NCBI GenBank assembly: GCA_035503915.1
Contig: DATJSU010000029.1
Span: 62,001-126,000 of the forward strand
Source: DATJMJ01 sp035503915
GTDB lineage: Bacteria; Actinomycetota; Acidimicrobiia; Acidimicrobiales; Palsa-688
DNA length: 64,000 bases
Direction: 5' to 3'
Shown: positions 9,016 through 17,564 of the stretch, one piece after another
Position numbering within the stretch: the stretch's first letter is position 1
How the letters are laid out: each line of letters starts with the position of its first letter
Position numbers and translations under genes: made by a program
Notes under the pieces: model-generated
Database searches by the model: none
What the model saw: only the letters and a program-made list of their open reading frames with translations
Told to the model about the DNA's origin: nothing

Positions 9016-9840
9016 CTAACGACGAACGGGCTTGCCCTCGGCCCCCTCCGTGGCCGCTTCGGAGTGCCCCGCGGTGACAAGACGGCTCAAGTGCTTGAAG
9101 AACACAAGGCCTTGGCGCAAGGTCGCCTTGGAAGAGCCAGCGTGCCTGGGGGCGAAGGTAAAGCCGACGTTGGAGACCCGGTCGGGACGGGCGCGGACGG
9201 CAACTTCGAGCAATATCTTGTAGCCTTCGGGCCGCAGCACCGCGCCGTCGACAAACGAGCGGCGGAGGGCGAAGAACCCGCTCATGGGGTCTTGCAGCGC
9301 CCGGCTCGGAGGGAGCAGGACGTGCACCAGGGCTCGGCACGAGCGCGACACCAAGTGGCGCCACGGGCCGTCGAGGCCGGCGGCCCCGCCACCCCACACA
9401 TAACGGCTACCGGCGACGAGGGCCGCCTCCCCGGCGAGGACCGGGGCCACCAGGTCGGGCACGACTTCTGGCGGGTGCTGGAGGTCGGCGTCCATAACCA
9501 CGATCACTTCCCCACTTGCTACCCCGAAACCGGCAACAACGGCTCCTCCGAGCCCACCGGGGCGGGCGCCGGGCTCACGGTGGACCAGCCGGAGCGGGAA
9601 CCCAAGCTCGTGCAGGCCCCGCACAACTTGCGGGGTGGCGTCCTCGGAGTCGTCGACGAAAACGGCCTCCCAGCGAGGGAAAGTCCCCGCGAGCGCCGAG
9701 CCCAAGCGGGTCACGAGGGGCTCGATGTTGGGTGCCTCGTTGCGGGTGGGGATGACAACCGTCACCGAGCATCCTTCCAAGGCAGGCACAGTTGCCCAGG
9801 AGGTTTCTCGCTCTTCGTCAACTTCCGGATGGAGCGTCAT
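9016..9840 (-). CDS. Family 2 glycosyltransferase, dolichol/polyprenol-phosphate mannosyltransferase-like
   Basis: This 274-residue cytoplasmic GT2 enzyme begins its catalytic domain with VTVVIPTRNEAPNIEPLV. It has the FVDDSED strand, the metal-binding DADLQHPPE motif at about 117-125, and QDPMSGFFALRR, which is characteristic of the DPM1 group that transfers a sugar from a nucleotide sugar to polyprenyl phosphate. There is no C-terminal membrane domain, so it is a catalytic-only form. It is convergent with the DUF2079 gene and is followed upstream by the terminator of pyruvate kinase, so it probably has its own promoter. Confidence 0.88.
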   Translation of the reverse strand: MTLHPEVDEERETSWATVPALEGCSVTVVIPTRNEAPNIEPLVTRLGSALAGTFPRWEAVFVDDSEDATPQVVRGLHELGFPLRLVHREPGARPGGLGGAVVAGFGVASGEVIVVMDADLQHPPEVVPDLVAPVLAGEAALVAGSRYVWGGGAAGLDGPWRHLVSRSCRALVHVLLPPSRALQDPMSGFFALRRSFVDGAVLRPEGYKILLEVAVRARPDRVSNVGFTFAPRHAGSSKATLRQGLVFFKHLSRLVTAGHSEAATEGAEGKPVRR

Positions 9841-9905
9841 CAGTAAGAGCGCCTCAGTATGGCCCGCCGGCAGCCGACATTTTGACTGGCATCCTGCCGA
9901 GCAAA

Positions 9906-9937
9906 GGGGCTGGTGCGCCGCTCAGCGCACCAGCCCC
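9906..9937 (-). terminator. Intrinsic terminator downstream of pyruvate kinase
   Basis: A perfect 13-bp inverted repeat (9906-9918 and 9925-9937, GGGGCTGGTGCGC and its complement) encloses a six-base loop. On the minus strand it begins 19 bases after the pyruvate kinase stop and is followed by TTTGC. This is a very stable hairpin with a short T run, the usual high-GC form of a Rho-independent terminator. Confidence 0.8.
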
Positions 9938-9955
9938 GGCAAGGAGCACCGAGCC

Positions 9956-11500
9956 TCAGTAAATGCGGACTAGACGCAAGGTGTCAGTTACCGGCTCGGG
10001 GTCATGGAGCGAGCCAGCGAGGACGACGACGACGTCACCCGGGCTCACGTACCCGGCCGCACGAACGGCATGCACACCAAAACTGACCGCTTCATCAGTG
10101 GACTTGGCCTCGGGGACGATCACGGTGTCCACTCCCCAACTCGTCGTCAATTGGCGAGCCGTGTAGGGATGTGGGGTCGCCGCGACTATGGGAGCAGCTG
10201 GGCGGAACCGCGCGATGGCCCGGGCGGTAGCCCCGCTGTTGGTACAGGCGACAATCACCGCTGCCTCCTCGTCTACTGACGCACGCCAGGCGGCGGCACC
10301 GATGGCGGCAGCGATCCGCGCGCCCACCCTGCCCTGAGACCCGAAGTTTTGCGCGGGAAGGTTACGGCCCCATTGGTAACTGTCAAATTCTCGGTCCGCC
10401 CGCCTGGCGATCCTGGCCATCGTGGCGACAGCACCCACTGGGTCGGCACCGATCGCCGACTCGCCCGAGAGCATGACGGCGCTCGTGCCGTCGAAGACCG
10501 CGTTCGCAACGTCAGTCACCTCCGCCCTCGTCGGCACGGGCGAGCTCACCATCGACTCGAGCATCTGGGTCGCGGTGATCACCGGGCGGCCCCAGGCTAC
10601 CGAGCTCCGGATGAGCCGCTTTTGGATGTGGGGGACGTCCTCGAGCGCCACCCTCACACCGAGGTCGCCCCGGGCAACCATGACGGTGTCTGCGACTTGG
10701 AGGATGTTGTCGATGTCGTCGAGCGCCTCGGGGGTCTCCATCTTGGCGCACACAAGCACCTGACTGCCGCAGATCGACTTGACGATGTCGAGATCCTCAG
10801 CCGTCCTCACAAATGACACGGCCACGCTCTCTATGCCCTCTGCCAAGAGCACTTCCAGGCGTTCCAAGTCCTCGGGCGTAGGAGTCTTGAGAGGCAGCCT
10901 CGAGGCTGGGGCTGTCACGCCCGGACGGCCCTGCACCTTGCCCCCGGCAAGCACCCTCGCCAGCACGGAGTACCCCTGGCGCTCCTCGGTCACAAGGGAC
11001 ACGCCCCCGTCGCCGAGGGCAACGCGGTCACCTTGGCTGAGAGATTCGACAAGCTCAGGGAGCGAGACCCCGATGGTGCTGCCGTCACTTCGCGGCGCCA
11101 GGCCGTGCGGGCTGAGCACTACCTGGCTCCCGGCGACGAGGACCACACCACCCTCGGGGAACGGAGTGGTGCGGATTTTGGGGCCGGGCAGGTCGACGAG
11201 GATCGCGACGTCCGGCGCTGCCTGACGCACGCGGCGCAGGCGCGCCACGGCATCGTCTATCGACCCGTGGGCGAGCGGCAGGCGCGCCACGTCCATTCCA
11301 GCGTCCTGCATCGCCGACATCGTCGCCGGGCTGTCAGATGCCGGCCCGATCGTGGCCACGACCCGAGTGCGGCGCCCGCCATCCTCGAGGAAGCGTCTCG
11401 TCGGGTTGGACCTGCCAGTCATGGGGTGGGGCAAAGCCGCTCGTCTCGGCCCGCCACCCGGGAAGGAGGGAGCACCGTCAGCTATGTCAGCGTGGGTCAC
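9956..11500 (-). CDS. pyk: Pyruvate kinase
   Basis: This 514-residue enzyme converts phosphoenolpyruvate and ADP to pyruvate and ATP. Family motifs are present: TRVVATIGPAS, the catalytic Lys region VCAKMETPEAL, MVARGDLGV, ITATQMLESM, PTRAEVTDVANAV and the C-terminal domain. Two regions that normally ligate K+ are changed. RLNFSHG is RLPLAHG (residues 73-79), and the usual DTKGPEIRTG reads DLPGPKIRT (from 103), with Lys where K+-dependent enzymes have Glu. About 45 residues precede the conserved core, and the GTG at 11500 may be upstream of the true start (ATG codon 27 is an alternative). Transcription is likely to end at the hairpin just downstream. Confidence 0.94.
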   Translation of the reverse strand: MTHADIADGAPSFPGGGPRRAALPHPMTGRSNPTRRFLEDGGRRTRVVATIGPASDSPATMSAMQDAGMDVARLPLAHGSIDDAVARLRRVRQAAPDVAILVDLPGPKIRTTPFPEGGVVLVAGSQVVLSPHGLAPRSDGSTIGVSLPELVESLSQGDRVALGDGGVSLVTEERQGYSVLARVLAGGKVQGRPGVTAPASRLPLKTPTPEDLERLEVLLAEGIESVAVSFVRTAEDLDIVKSICGSQVLVCAKMETPEALDDIDNILQVADTVMVARGDLGVRVALEDVPHIQKRLIRSSVAWGRPVITATQMLESMVSSPVPTRAEVTDVANAVFDGTSAVMLSGESAIGADPVGAVATMARIARRADREFDSYQWGRNLPAQNFGSQGRVGARIAAAIGAAAWRASVDEEAAVIVACTNSGATARAIARFRPAAPIVAATPHPYTARQLTTSWGVDTVIVPEAKSTDEAVSFGVHAVRAAGYVSPGDVVVVLAGSLHDPEPVTDTLRLVRIY

Positions 11501-11584
11501 CCCCCCAGCATCGCGGATTACCTATTGGGTTGGCACGTAGGGGGCTCGACCAGCACATTTGTGCCTGGTAGGAGGCTTTCGGCC

Positions 11585-12439
11585 CTAGTCGAGCGCAGCC
11601 GCGAGGTATTGGCCAAGAGCGACGCGCGCTGTTGGGCTCAAGTCCGCGCCGCCCGCCAACCAGGGAGCGAGCCGCTCGATGGGCCCGAGCCAAAGGCCGT
11701 CGATCAAGACAGGTGCTAGCGGAGGGGCCCCGATCATCGGCAGGCAGCACACGGCAGCCAGGACAGGCGTCCCAGCCCAAGGAGCGTTCTCGAGCCAGGA
11801 GCGAAGCGCATGGGCCCGCCTCAAGGCGGCACGGACAACGGCCGAGCGCCGGCGTCGCCCACTGGCTTGCCCGCCACCCGTCCCGGCGCCCGGGGGCGCT
11901 CCCGGCAACGTGCCGGAGAACAGGAACGTGCTGGAGAAGAGAGAGGGATGGGCCATCGACGCGCAGTTCGCGGCACCCTCGTTTTGGGCGAGGAGAGCGG
12001 CGCTGTTCGCTGCCGCCCCGCTCAACATCGGCGCCGGAGCGGTCGGGAAGCGCACCTTGACAGGAGCCCACTCAGGGCTCACGACAACGACGCCGCGGGG
12101 GGCGACAACCAAGTGCTCGAGACCGAGAGCGCAGCCCTTCAGCCGCCTGTTGTGGATGAGCACGGTCCCGGCCGGGCAGATCTCGCTCAGGACCCGTCCC
12201 AGGCCCTGGAGGGGTTCCGGCGAAGGAGTGGCCAGCGCGGAGACATCAGGAGGGAAACCGGCGGGCAGTTCTCCGAGGCTCTCCAGCAAAGAGGACAACC
12301 GCTCTTTGACCAACCCGTCCCGTACCAAAGGGCCCCGCCAAGGGCCGGCGCCCCGGTCCTGTAAACCTGAGCCCGGCCCCCAGTGCTCCTTACCGGGCGC
12401 CCGCATTTTTAGGGCATCGGCACTTGGCGGTGACAGCAT
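11585..12439 (-). CDS. Hypothetical protein with a NERD-like segment
   Basis: This is a 284-residue protein with no clear function. The middle part, GTVLIHNRRLKGC followed by LEHLVVAPRGVVVVSPE, matches the pattern of the nuclease-related NERD domain (hydrophobic strand, basic loop, then a ...HLVVAPRGVVVV... strand), but the catalytic residues are not clearly preserved. A basic patch (ASGRRRRSAVVRAALRRAH) and a hydrophobic C-terminal part follow. It lies between ald and pyk on the same strand with 84-90 base gaps. The start is uncertain because several GTG and ATG codons occur in the first 30 residues. Confidence 0.6.
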   Translation of the reverse strand: MLSPPSADALKMRAPGKEHWGPGSGLQDRGAGPWRGPLVRDGLVKERLSSLLESLGELPAGFPPDVSALATPSPEPLQGLGRVLSEICPAGTVLIHNRRLKGCALGLEHLVVAPRGVVVVSPEWAPVKVRFPTAPAPMLSGAAANSAALLAQNEGAANCASMAHPSLFSSTFLFSGTLPGAPPGAGTGGGQASGRRRRSAVVRAALRRAHALRSWLENAPWAGTPVLAAVCCLPMIGAPPLAPVLIDGLWLGPIERLAPWLAGGADLSPTARVALGQYLAAALD

Positions 12440-12529
12440 GAGCGAAGTGCCTGCGCGGTAGCCATTTCCTCGCCATTAAGCGCGGGGTGCCGCCCTTTCT
12501 CGCTTTGCCGAGGCGTTACGTTTATCGCT

Positions 12530-13618
12530 TCAGTGTTGGGGGTAACTCGCCGCCACTGCCGGGTAGACGACTTTGTGATCGCTCACGTTGACCCCTTTTG
12601 CGAACCCCGGGTCCTGCTCGCAAAAAACCTCGGGCCCGAGATCCGCGAGCCGGTGAAGGTAGGGCAAAGTAGCGTTGGTGAGCGCCCTCGTCGACGTCAC
12701 TGGGACAGCTCCCGGCATGTTCGCGACGCAATAGTGGACAACGCCATCGACGACGTACGTGGGCTCTTCGTGAGTGGTCGGCCGGGAGCTCTCGGTACAC
12801 CCGCCTTGGTCGATCGCGACGTCGACAATGAGAGAACGGCTAAGCATGTTGGCAAGCATCGGGCGGGTGACCAACTTGGGCGCGGCCGCGCCGTGGACCA
12901 AGACGGCACCTATCACGGCATCATTCGAAGACAATTGCTCGATGATGCTGTGAGCATCAGACATCAGGCACCGCACTGAACCCTCGAAGCGGTCGTCCAA
13001 GTAACGCAGCCGCTCGTCCGAACGCTCGAGCACCGTCACCTCTGCGCCGAGGCCCTTGGCAACCCGGGCTGCGTACACCCCGACAACTCCCCCACCGAGC
13101 ACCAGCACGCGCGCCGGGGCCACGCCGGGCGCGCCGCCGATGAGGACCCCGCGGCCGCCCATGGGAGAAGTGAGGTACTGCGCGACGACCTGCGCCGCCA
13201 GCCGTCCGGCAATTTCGCTCATCGGAGCTAGCAAAGGCAGCCGACCTTGGCTGTCCTCGACTGTCTCATAGCCAATTCCGGTGGCGCCCGAACGTACCAG
13301 GGCCTCTGTCAGCTCTGGCGCAGCGGCAAGGTGCAAGTAGGTGAAAACGACGAGGCCCTCTCGGAGCAAGCCGAGCTCGGGCCCCACAGGCTCTTTGACT
13401 TTGACGAGGAGGTCCACTTCTCCCCAGATCTTCTCGGCCTCGTGAGCGAGCGAGGCGCCGGCAGCCGAGTACGCGGCGTCAGAGAAGCCGGAGCCCTCGC
13501 CGGCCCCCTCTTGCACGAGGACTCTGTGCCCAGCCGCGACAAGCTCGGCGGTGCCCGCCGGCGTGAGCGCGACACGACGCTCGGCGGCTTTGATCTCCGC
13601 GACAACCCCGATCAACAT
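12530..13618 (-). CDS. ald: Alanine dehydrogenase
   Basis: This 362-residue NAD-dependent enzyme interconverts L-alanine and pyruvate plus ammonia. It has the N-terminal substrate domain (RRVALTPAGTAELVAAGH, VKVKEPVGPE, FTYLHLAAAPEL) and the Rossmann domain (VLVLGGGVVGVYAARVA, EVTVLERSDERLRYLD). The C-terminal part contains VDVAIDQGGCTESSRPTTHEEP, typical of the family. The ATG directly follows the TAA of pyruvate carboxylase (TAAATG), so the two are probably one transcript. Position between pyruvate carboxylase and pyruvate kinase suggests coordinated control of the pyruvate pool. Confidence 0.96.
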   Translation of the reverse strand: MLIGVVAEIKAAERRVALTPAGTAELVAAGHRVLVQEGAGEGSGFSDAAYSAAGASLAHEAEKIWGEVDLLVKVKEPVGPELGLLREGLVVFTYLHLAAAPELTEALVRSGATGIGYETVEDSQGRLPLLAPMSEIAGRLAAQVVAQYLTSPMGGRGVLIGGAPGVAPARVLVLGGGVVGVYAARVAKGLGAEVTVLERSDERLRYLDDRFEGSVRCLMSDAHSIIEQLSSNDAVIGAVLVHGAAAPKLVTRPMLANMLSRSLIVDVAIDQGGCTESSRPTTHEEPTYVVDGVVHYCVANMPGAVPVTSTRALTNATLPYLHRLADLGPEVFCEQDPGFAKGVNVSDHKVVYPAVAASYPQH

Positions 13619-16600
13619 TTAGTCCGCTCCCGGCGCAATAACCATTAATAAGTCACCTCCGTCGACAGAGGCGAGCTTCGGCACAGCGAGGCGTGAGACC
13701 GTCCCGCCTGTCGAAGTTGTAATTGGCGCCTCCATTTTCATTGCCTCGATAGTGGCTACAGTCTGGCCCGCTTCGACTTTGTCACCCACTTGGACGGTCA
13801 ACGACACAGCACCGGCAAAGGGTGCAGCGACATGGGCCGGGTTGTCAGGCTGAGCTCGCTCGCCCCGCGGACGGCTGTCCGCGACCGCGCGGTCCCGCAC
13901 CGTGACCACTCGCGGTTGGCCGTTGAGCCTGCAGAACACCGAGCGGAAGCCACTTTCGTCCGCCTCACCTATCGCGTCCACCGCGAGGTAGAGCGATACC
14001 CCAGCACCGAGCGCGACTTCCACTTCTTGGCCCGGCGGCACGCCGAAAAAGAACGCCGAAGTGGGCAGCACGGAGAGGTCGCCGTACTGGCGCGTCGCTT
14101 CCTCAAAATCCTTTGTAGGACCTGGGAACAGCAGGTTGTTGAGGAGGCCCCGCAGCTCGTCATGAGAAACCTGGCCGTCAGCTAGGACGCTTTTGGCAGC
14201 TGCGGGCAGTTCGAGGTCACGCGACGGCAACTTCTTGCCTGCCAGTGCCTTTGTGCGGAACGGCTCGGGCCATCCCCCCGGCGGTTCTCCCAGCTCCCCC
14301 GCTAAGAAACCGATCACGCTGTCAGGCAGGTCGAACCTGGAAGGGTCCCGTTCGAACTCGACAATGTCGACATCGGCGCCGCAGAGGTAGAGAGCGAGGT
14401 CCCCGACCACCTTGGAGCTCGGCGTCACCTTGACGATGTTGCCGAGGATACGGTTGGCGACAGCGTACAAGTCCTCGACCACGTCATAGCGCTCCCCGAG
14501 CCCGAGGGCGATCGCTTGTTGGCGCAGGTTGGAAATCTGGCCCCCTGGCATCTCGTGGCGGTAAACGCGCGTCGTAGGCGCCGGGAGGCCGATGTCGAAG
14601 GGCGCGTACAGGTGCCGGACGCCCTCCCAGTACGGTTCCAATGCTTCGATCGCCTCCAAAGAAAGGCCGGTCTCGCGCGGTGTGTGGTCGGTCGCCGCGA
14701 CGATGGCCCCAAGCGAAGGCTGGCTCGTCGTCCCGCTCATGGGGCCAATGGCGCCGTCGATCGCGTCCACTCCGGCGTCGACCGCTGCCAGGTATGTTGC
14801 CAACTGCCCGCCGGCGGTGTCGTGGGTGTGGAGGTGCACGGGCAGCTCGAAGTTCTTACGAAGAGCGCTGACAAGCCTCGTTGCCGCCGGCGCGCGCAAG
14901 AGCCCCGCCATGTCCTTTATGCAGAGCACGTGCACGCCCCCTAGCACGAGCTCCTCCGCTTTGGCCAGGTAATAGTCCAGCGTGTAGAGGCGTTCGGCGG
15001 GGTTTGCCATGTCACCCGTGTAACAAATAGCTCCTTCGGCGACCTTGCCAGCCTCGATCACGGCTCGCACTGCGGGCAGCACTTGGCCGACGTCGTTGAG
15101 CGAGTCGAACACCCGGAAAATGTCGACCCCCGTGCGGGCTGCTTCTTTGACAAAGGCAACCGCGACCTCGTCGGGGTAAGGGGTGTAGCCAACCGTGTTC
15201 CGCCCACGAATGAGCATTTGCAAGCAAATGTTGGGCACGTTTTCGCGCAAGGCCGCAAGGCGCTCCCACGGGTCTTCGTTCAAGAACCTGAGAGCCACGT
15301 CGTAGGTTGCCCCTCCCCAGGCCTCGAGCGAGAGAAGTCCGGGGAGCGAGCGCGCGAAGTGAGGGGCGGCCTCGACCATGTCCTTGGTCCGCAACCGCGT
15401 GGCGAGCAGCGACTGGTGGGCGTCCCGGAGCGTGGTGTCGGTTACCAGGACCGGTACCTGCTCACGGAGCCAGTGTGCGAACCCGGTCGGGCCTAGTTGC
15501 TCAAGCCTTTGGCGGCTGCCATCGGCGACAAGGTTGAGGACGCCAGCTTTTTTCATTGTGGGAGGAAGTTTGGCCTTTGGGTCGAGCCCTCCTTGGCCCG
15601 GCCCATTTGGCTTGTTGACCGTGACATCCGCGATGTACGTAAGCAGGCGCGTGCCCCGGTCGGCGCCGCTGCGGCGGGTGAGGAGCGAGGGCCGCTCGTC
15701 GATGAACGACGTGGAGATGTTGCCTGCGAGAAAGTCCGGCTCTTCGAGGAGACTTTGAAGGAAAGGGATGTTGGTCGCCACGCCCCGCACCCTGAACTCG
15801 GCGACAGCTCGGCGCGCCCGCGCTGCTGCCTCGCCGAAACTTCGCCCCCTACAGGTCAATTTGACAAGCAACGAGTCAAAATGCGGAGAAACGTCGGCAC
15901 CGAGGTACGTGCAGCCATCGAGGCGGACGCCATGGCCGCCGGGGGAACGGTAAGCGGTGATGCGGCCCGTGTCGGGCCGGAAGCCGAGCGAAGGGTCTTC
16001 GGTCGTGATCCGGCATTGGAGGGCGGCCCCATTTACCTCCACCTTGTGCTGCGAAATGCCAAGGTCGGCGAGGGTGCTCCCGGCGGCGACCTGCAACTGG
16101 GCCTGCACCAGGTCGATATTGGTGACTTCTTCAGTCACAGTATGCTCGACTTGGATGCGGGGGTTCATCTCGATGAAGACGAACCTCCCGTCGGGCCCTA
16201 CCAGGAACTCGACCGTACCAGCATTGACATAGCCAACCGCGCGGGCGAAAGTGACTGCTGCGGCCCAGATTTCGGCGCGGAGCTCGTCGTCCAAGTTTGG
16301 AGCTGGCGCGATCTCGACGACCTTTTGGTGCCGTCGCTGGACCGAGCAGTCCCGCTCGTGCAGGTGAACGACGTCACCGTTGCCGTCTGCTAGGACTTGG
16401 ACCTCGATGTGGCGTGGCCGCTGCACGGCTTGCTCGAGAAAAACGGTGGGGTCACCAAAGGCGGTCTCTGCTTCTCGTACCGCAGCCTCGACGGCGGCGC
16501 GAAGGTCTCCGGGCCGCTCCACGCGCCGCAAGCCCCGCCCACCTCCGCCGGCGGTCGCTTTTACGAAGAGGGGGAAGCCGATGTCTTCTCCGGCGACAAC

Positions 16601-17029
16601 GAGTTCTCCCACATTGGACTTGGGCCCCGCGCTGCGCAGCACGGGGATACCGGCTCCGGCCGCCACCTCTTTTGCCGTGACTTTGTTGCCTGTGAGGGCG
16701 AGGACCTGGGCGGGTGGGCCGACGAAGATGATGCCCGCTTCCTCACATGCCCGCGCCAGCTCGGGGTTCTCCGAAAGGAAGCCGTAGCCAGGGTAGACCG
16801 CGTCTGCCCCACTTTCCTTGGCTACGTCGATGAGCTCTTCGATGTCGAGGTAGGCGCGGAGGGGGTGGCCACGTTCGCCGATCTGGTAGCTCTCATCCGC
16901 CTTTTGCCTGTGAAGCGAGTAACGGTCTTCGTAGGGGAACACCGCGACTGACACGTACGCCAGCTCGTTGATGGCACGGAAGGCCCTGACTGCGATCTCC
17001 CCGCGGTTGGCCACCAGTACCTTGCGCAC
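13619..17029 (-). CDS. pyc: Pyruvate carboxylase
   Basis: This 1136-residue single-chain enzyme carboxylates pyruvate to oxaloacetate. The order of domains is biotin carboxylase (about 1-450, with ATP-grasp motifs such as KATAGGGGRGLRRV and FIEMNPRIQVEHTVTEE), carboxyltransferase (from about 530, with TDTTLRDAHQSLLATR, DVALRFLNEDPWERL and HLHTHDTAG), then a C-terminal biotinyl domain with the acceptor Lys in EAMKMEAP near residue 1098. The length equals that of full alpha4-type pyruvate carboxylases. It is cotranscribed with ald. It needs biotin, whose synthesis genes bioB and bioD are in the same window. Upstream lies 535 bases of decayed DNA, so its promoter is probably close to 17030-17100. 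Confidence 0.97.
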   Translation of the reverse strand: MRKVLVANRGEIAVRAFRAINELAYVSVAVFPYEDRYSLHRQKADESYQIGERGHPLRAYLDIEELIDVAKESGADAVYPGYGFLSENPELARACEEAGIIFVGPPAQVLALTGNKVTAKEVAAGAGIPVLRSAGPKSNVGELVVAGEDIGFPLFVKATAGGGGRGLRRVERPGDLRAAVEAAVREAETAFGDPTVFLEQAVQRPRHIEVQVLADGNGDVVHLHERDCSVQRRHQKVVEIAPAPNLDDELRAEIWAAAVTFARAVGYVNAGTVEFLVGPDGRFVFIEMNPRIQVEHTVTEEVTNIDLVQAQLQVAAGSTLADLGISQHKVEVNGAALQCRITTEDPSLGFRPDTGRITAYRSPGGHGVRLDGCTYLGADVSPHFDSLLVKLTCRGRSFGEAAARARRAVAEFRVRGVATNIPFLQSLLEEPDFLAGNISTSFIDERPSLLTRRSGADRGTRLLTYIADVTVNKPNGPGQGGLDPKAKLPPTMKKAGVLNLVADGSRQRLEQLGPTGFAHWLREQVPVLVTDTTLRDAHQSLLATRLRTKDMVEAAPHFARSLPGLLSLEAWGGATYDVALRFLNEDPWERLAALRENVPNICLQMLIRGRNTVGYTPYPDEVAVAFVKEAARTGVDIFRVFDSLNDVGQVLPAVRAVIEAGKVAEGAICYTGDMANPAERLYTLDYYLAKAEELVLGGVHVLCIKDMAGLLRAPAATRLVSALRKNFELPVHLHTHDTAGGQLATYLAAVDAGVDAIDGAIGPMSGTTSQPSLGAIVAATDHTPRETGLSLEAIEALEPYWEGVRHLYAPFDIGLPAPTTRVYRHEMPGGQISNLRQQAIALGLGERYDVVEDLYAVANRILGNIVKVTPSSKVVGDLALYLCGADVDIVEFERDPSRFDLPDSVIGFLAGELGEPPGGWPEPFRTKALAGKKLPSRDLELPAAAKSVLADGQVSHDELRGLLNNLLFPGPTKDFEEATRQYGDLSVLPTSAFFFGVPPGQEVEVALGAGVSLYLAVDAIGEADESGFRSVFCRLNGQPRVVTVRDRAVADSRPRGERAQPDNPAHVAAPFAGAVSLTVQVGDKVEAGQTVATIEAMKMEAPITTSTGGTVSRLAVPKLASVDGGDLLMVIAPGAD

Positions 17030-17392
17030 GGCTTTGAGCGTAGCTGGCGAGGCTCGTGGGCCGGTCCTGCCTGGGTAAAGAGTGCGCTTACGCCTGTAGG
17101 GGGCGACGGCCAGCGGGCTTCAAATCCATGGGTAACCGCTCGCGAGGCGGGCCGCCGCGTTAGGGCCTCCGAAGGCAGCGGTGGAGAGACGGCCATCATT
17201 TCCATGCGCTCCCGACTCGTTGATGAGGCCCTGGCGCGCTTCCAGCGGCAAGTGGGCGCGCTCTAGTGACGTTGCTGCGCTGCGCCTACAGAAATCGACC
17301 CATGGCGCTGCACCATCACTCGAACGCGCGAGAACGGTGACAGATCAGGAGGGCGGTTGACACCAAAGTGACATAATATTACATTCGAAGGT
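17030..17392. other. Gene-poor stretch upstream of pyc
   Basis: No convincing gene is visible in these 363 bases. A short plus-strand frame ends at 17266 with the residues MRSRLVDEALARFQRQVGAL, which may be the tail of a lost gene, but I do not recognise it. Together with the truncated AbiEi-like frame that follows, the stretch looks like eroded accessory DNA. The promoter of pyc must lie at its left end. Confidence 0.5.
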
Positions 17393-17540
17393 ATGAAACG
17401 GATCGTGCGGCGTGAGGTGTCCCGCCGCTTCCGCGACCAACACGGCGTCGTCAGCCGATCGCAGCTCCGTGCGATCGGGATGACCAGCCGCTCGGTAAGG
17501 CTTCGAATAGACAGCGGGGAGCTGGAGCCTGTCGGGGCCA
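17393..17540 (+). pseudogene. Truncated N-terminus of an AbiEi-family antitoxin/regulator
   Basis: The first 49 codons from ATG 17393 encode a basic winged-helix start: MKRIVRREVSRRFRDQHGVV, then SRSQLRAIGMTSRSVRLRI and DSGELEPVG. This matches the N-terminal wHTH of type IV toxin-antitoxin AbiEi-like proteins (pattern QHGVVSR-x-QL...G...R...G-L). The usual continuation (GVYRVAG...) is missing. After about 17540 the frame continues as unrelated sequence antisense to the 3' end of the neighbouring gene. I see no partner toxin. It is best read as a decayed remnant. Confidence 0.55.
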
Positions 17541-17564
17541 AGGTCGCCCTCGGGCGGCTCGGGC

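Noticed and set aside
10348..16393. Long plus-strand frames opposite pyruvate kinase and pyruvate carboxylase.
   Set aside because: They are the usual third-position shadow frames of GC-rich genes, with no ribosome sites or family motifs.
17101..17170. A segment GGGCTTCAAATCCATGGG resembling the anticodon arm of tRNA-Sec (UCA anticodon context).
   Set aside because: The arms do not pair well, no acceptor stem and no GTTCGA T-loop follow at the expected distance, so there is no supportable tRNA gene or fragment.
17204..17266. Short plus-strand frame ending in MRSRLVDEALARFQRQVGAL.
   Set aside because: Only 20 residues from the ATG, no ribosome site, and no family recognised; it may be the tail of a lost gene but cannot be supported as one.
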